Below are positions 63,503-64,000 of a stretch of 64,000 bases of DNA, piece after piece. Every line of letters starts with the position of its first letter. The first letter of the stretch is position 1. This DNA is from Planctomycetia bacterium (lineage in GTDB: Bacteria > Planctomycetota > Phycisphaerae > Phycisphaerales > SM1A02). The DNA lies in contig SYAC01000014.1 of assembly GCA_005787685.1 (NCBI GenBank), forward strand, positions 62,001-126,000, given 5' to 3'. The translations under genes were made by a program, and so were the position numbers. The notes under the pieces were generated by a model. It had not been told where the DNA came from, did no database searches, and saw only the letters and a program-made list of their open reading frames with translations.

Positions 63503-64000
63503 TGAATGCTCAGCGGTCCCTGGCGCGGATCTGGAATCGCAGCATCGCTCATTGCAATTGGGTGGCGGCTTACAGAACCAGTGCCATCGACCATTGGACT
63601 GAAACGACTTCCGATCATTGGAATTTTGTGATTGGGAGAGGCTTGGCGCGGCATGAACGGTGAAATGACATAGAGCGCCGCAATGCAACCAATGGAGCCA
63701 ATCCATATGTATGAATTCCAACCCATAAACACAAACGCGGCCGTCATAAGCAGCACCATGAGCGAGGTTGGAATAAGACCTTCCCAAGCCAGTCGCATAA
63801 GTTGATCAAAGCGAAAGCGTGGAAGAGTCCATCGAATGGCCATGGCGAATGCCACCATGAATGTCACCTTGGCCATCATCACGGCAAATTGCGCGCCGAT
63901 GAGAAGCAGGCTGCCTTCAGCGGGAAGGTCAAACCACAAACCAAAAGGACTAATGCTCCAGCCGCCAAGGAAAAGCAGGCTGAAGAATGCCGCGCCTGTG
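63499..64000 (-). CDS. nuoH: NADH-quinone oxidoreductase subunit H, C-terminal part
   Basis: Membrane subunit of respiratory Complex I contributing to the quinone site and proton path. The gene enters from the right edge; the translated part runs FFSLLFLGGWSISPFG, then transmembrane helices with MMAKVTFMVAFAMAIRW and LPRFRFDQLMRLAWEGLIP, the family signature, then two more helices and a polar tail with a stop at 63499. About 166 residues are present. Other nuo genes presumably lie beyond the window. Confidence 0.9.
   Translation of the reverse strand, partial: TGAAFFSLLFLGGWSISPFGLWFDLPAEGSLLLIGAQFAVMMAKVTFMVAFAMAIRWTLPRFRFDQLMRLAWEGLIPTSLMVLLMTAAFVFMGWNSYIWIGSIGCIAALYVISPFMPRQASPNHKIPMIGSRFSPMVDGTGSVSRHPIAMSDAAIPDPRQGPLSIH

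Overview
The window reads as a chromosomal segment of a Gram-negative-type bacterium, most probably a planctomycete (Planctomycetota, perhaps a Phycisphaerae-like lineage). That placement is inferred from the MoxR/DUF58/BatA-like/DUF4175-like operon, the OprP-like porins with a coiled-coil N-terminus, and the overall gene set; no rRNA is present to confirm it. Genes are dense on both strands. I saw no tRNA, CRISPR array, prophage or insertion sequence.

Layout. 1-4.3 kb (minus): metallophosphoesterase, yidC, mnmE (runs off the left edge). 4.7-8.1 kb: lpd (E3), then an HTH/helical-repeat regulator overlapping a small membrane protein. 8.1-15.5 kb: gmk, lemA, htpX-like protease, lipoprotein, histidine phosphatase and three consecutive crotonase-fold genes. 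15.5-22.4 kb: acyl-CoA dehydrogenase, leucine-type dehydrogenase and branched-chain 2-oxoacid dehydrogenase E1alpha, E1beta and E2. 22.4-29.9 kb: three small membrane or exported proteins, deoC, a ThuA-like lipoprotein, lipA, an M16 peptidase, a PilZ protein, recO and a diguanylate cyclase with a degenerate receiver domain. 30-33.8 kb: RNase Z-like hydrolase, dnaA, an intergenic DnaA-box cluster (candidate oriC), fpg. 33.8-46.9 kb: a seven-gene MoxR/von Willebrand-type operon. 46.9-57.5 kb (minus): comEC, trpD, an endonuclease IV-TPR lipoprotein fusion, a Gfo/Idh oxidoreductase, purQ and purL. 57.6-64 kb: two paralogous porins, radA, a small conserved-looking protein, and nuoH (runs off the right edge).

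How the genes work together. Leucine dehydrogenase, E1/E2, the distant lpd (E3), acyl-CoA dehydrogenase and the crotonases form a plausible branched-chain amino acid degradation route, and lipA supplies the lipoyl cofactor for E2. The MoxR operon looks like an envelope-associated chaperone/von Willebrand module with an exported cyclase-fold protein.

The least expected signal is regulatory. At least eight, and perhaps eleven, transcription units lack a Shine-Dalgarno sequence and instead carry a -10-like hexamer 6-8 nt before the start codon, as expected for leaderless mRNAs. Other points worth a second look: the overlapping divergent fpg/moxR promoters, the stop-less nfo-lipoprotein fusion, an MnmE with an insertion near its catalytic Glu, a crotonase lacking both catalytic Glu residues, and a non-canonical receiver domain on the diguanylate cyclase.
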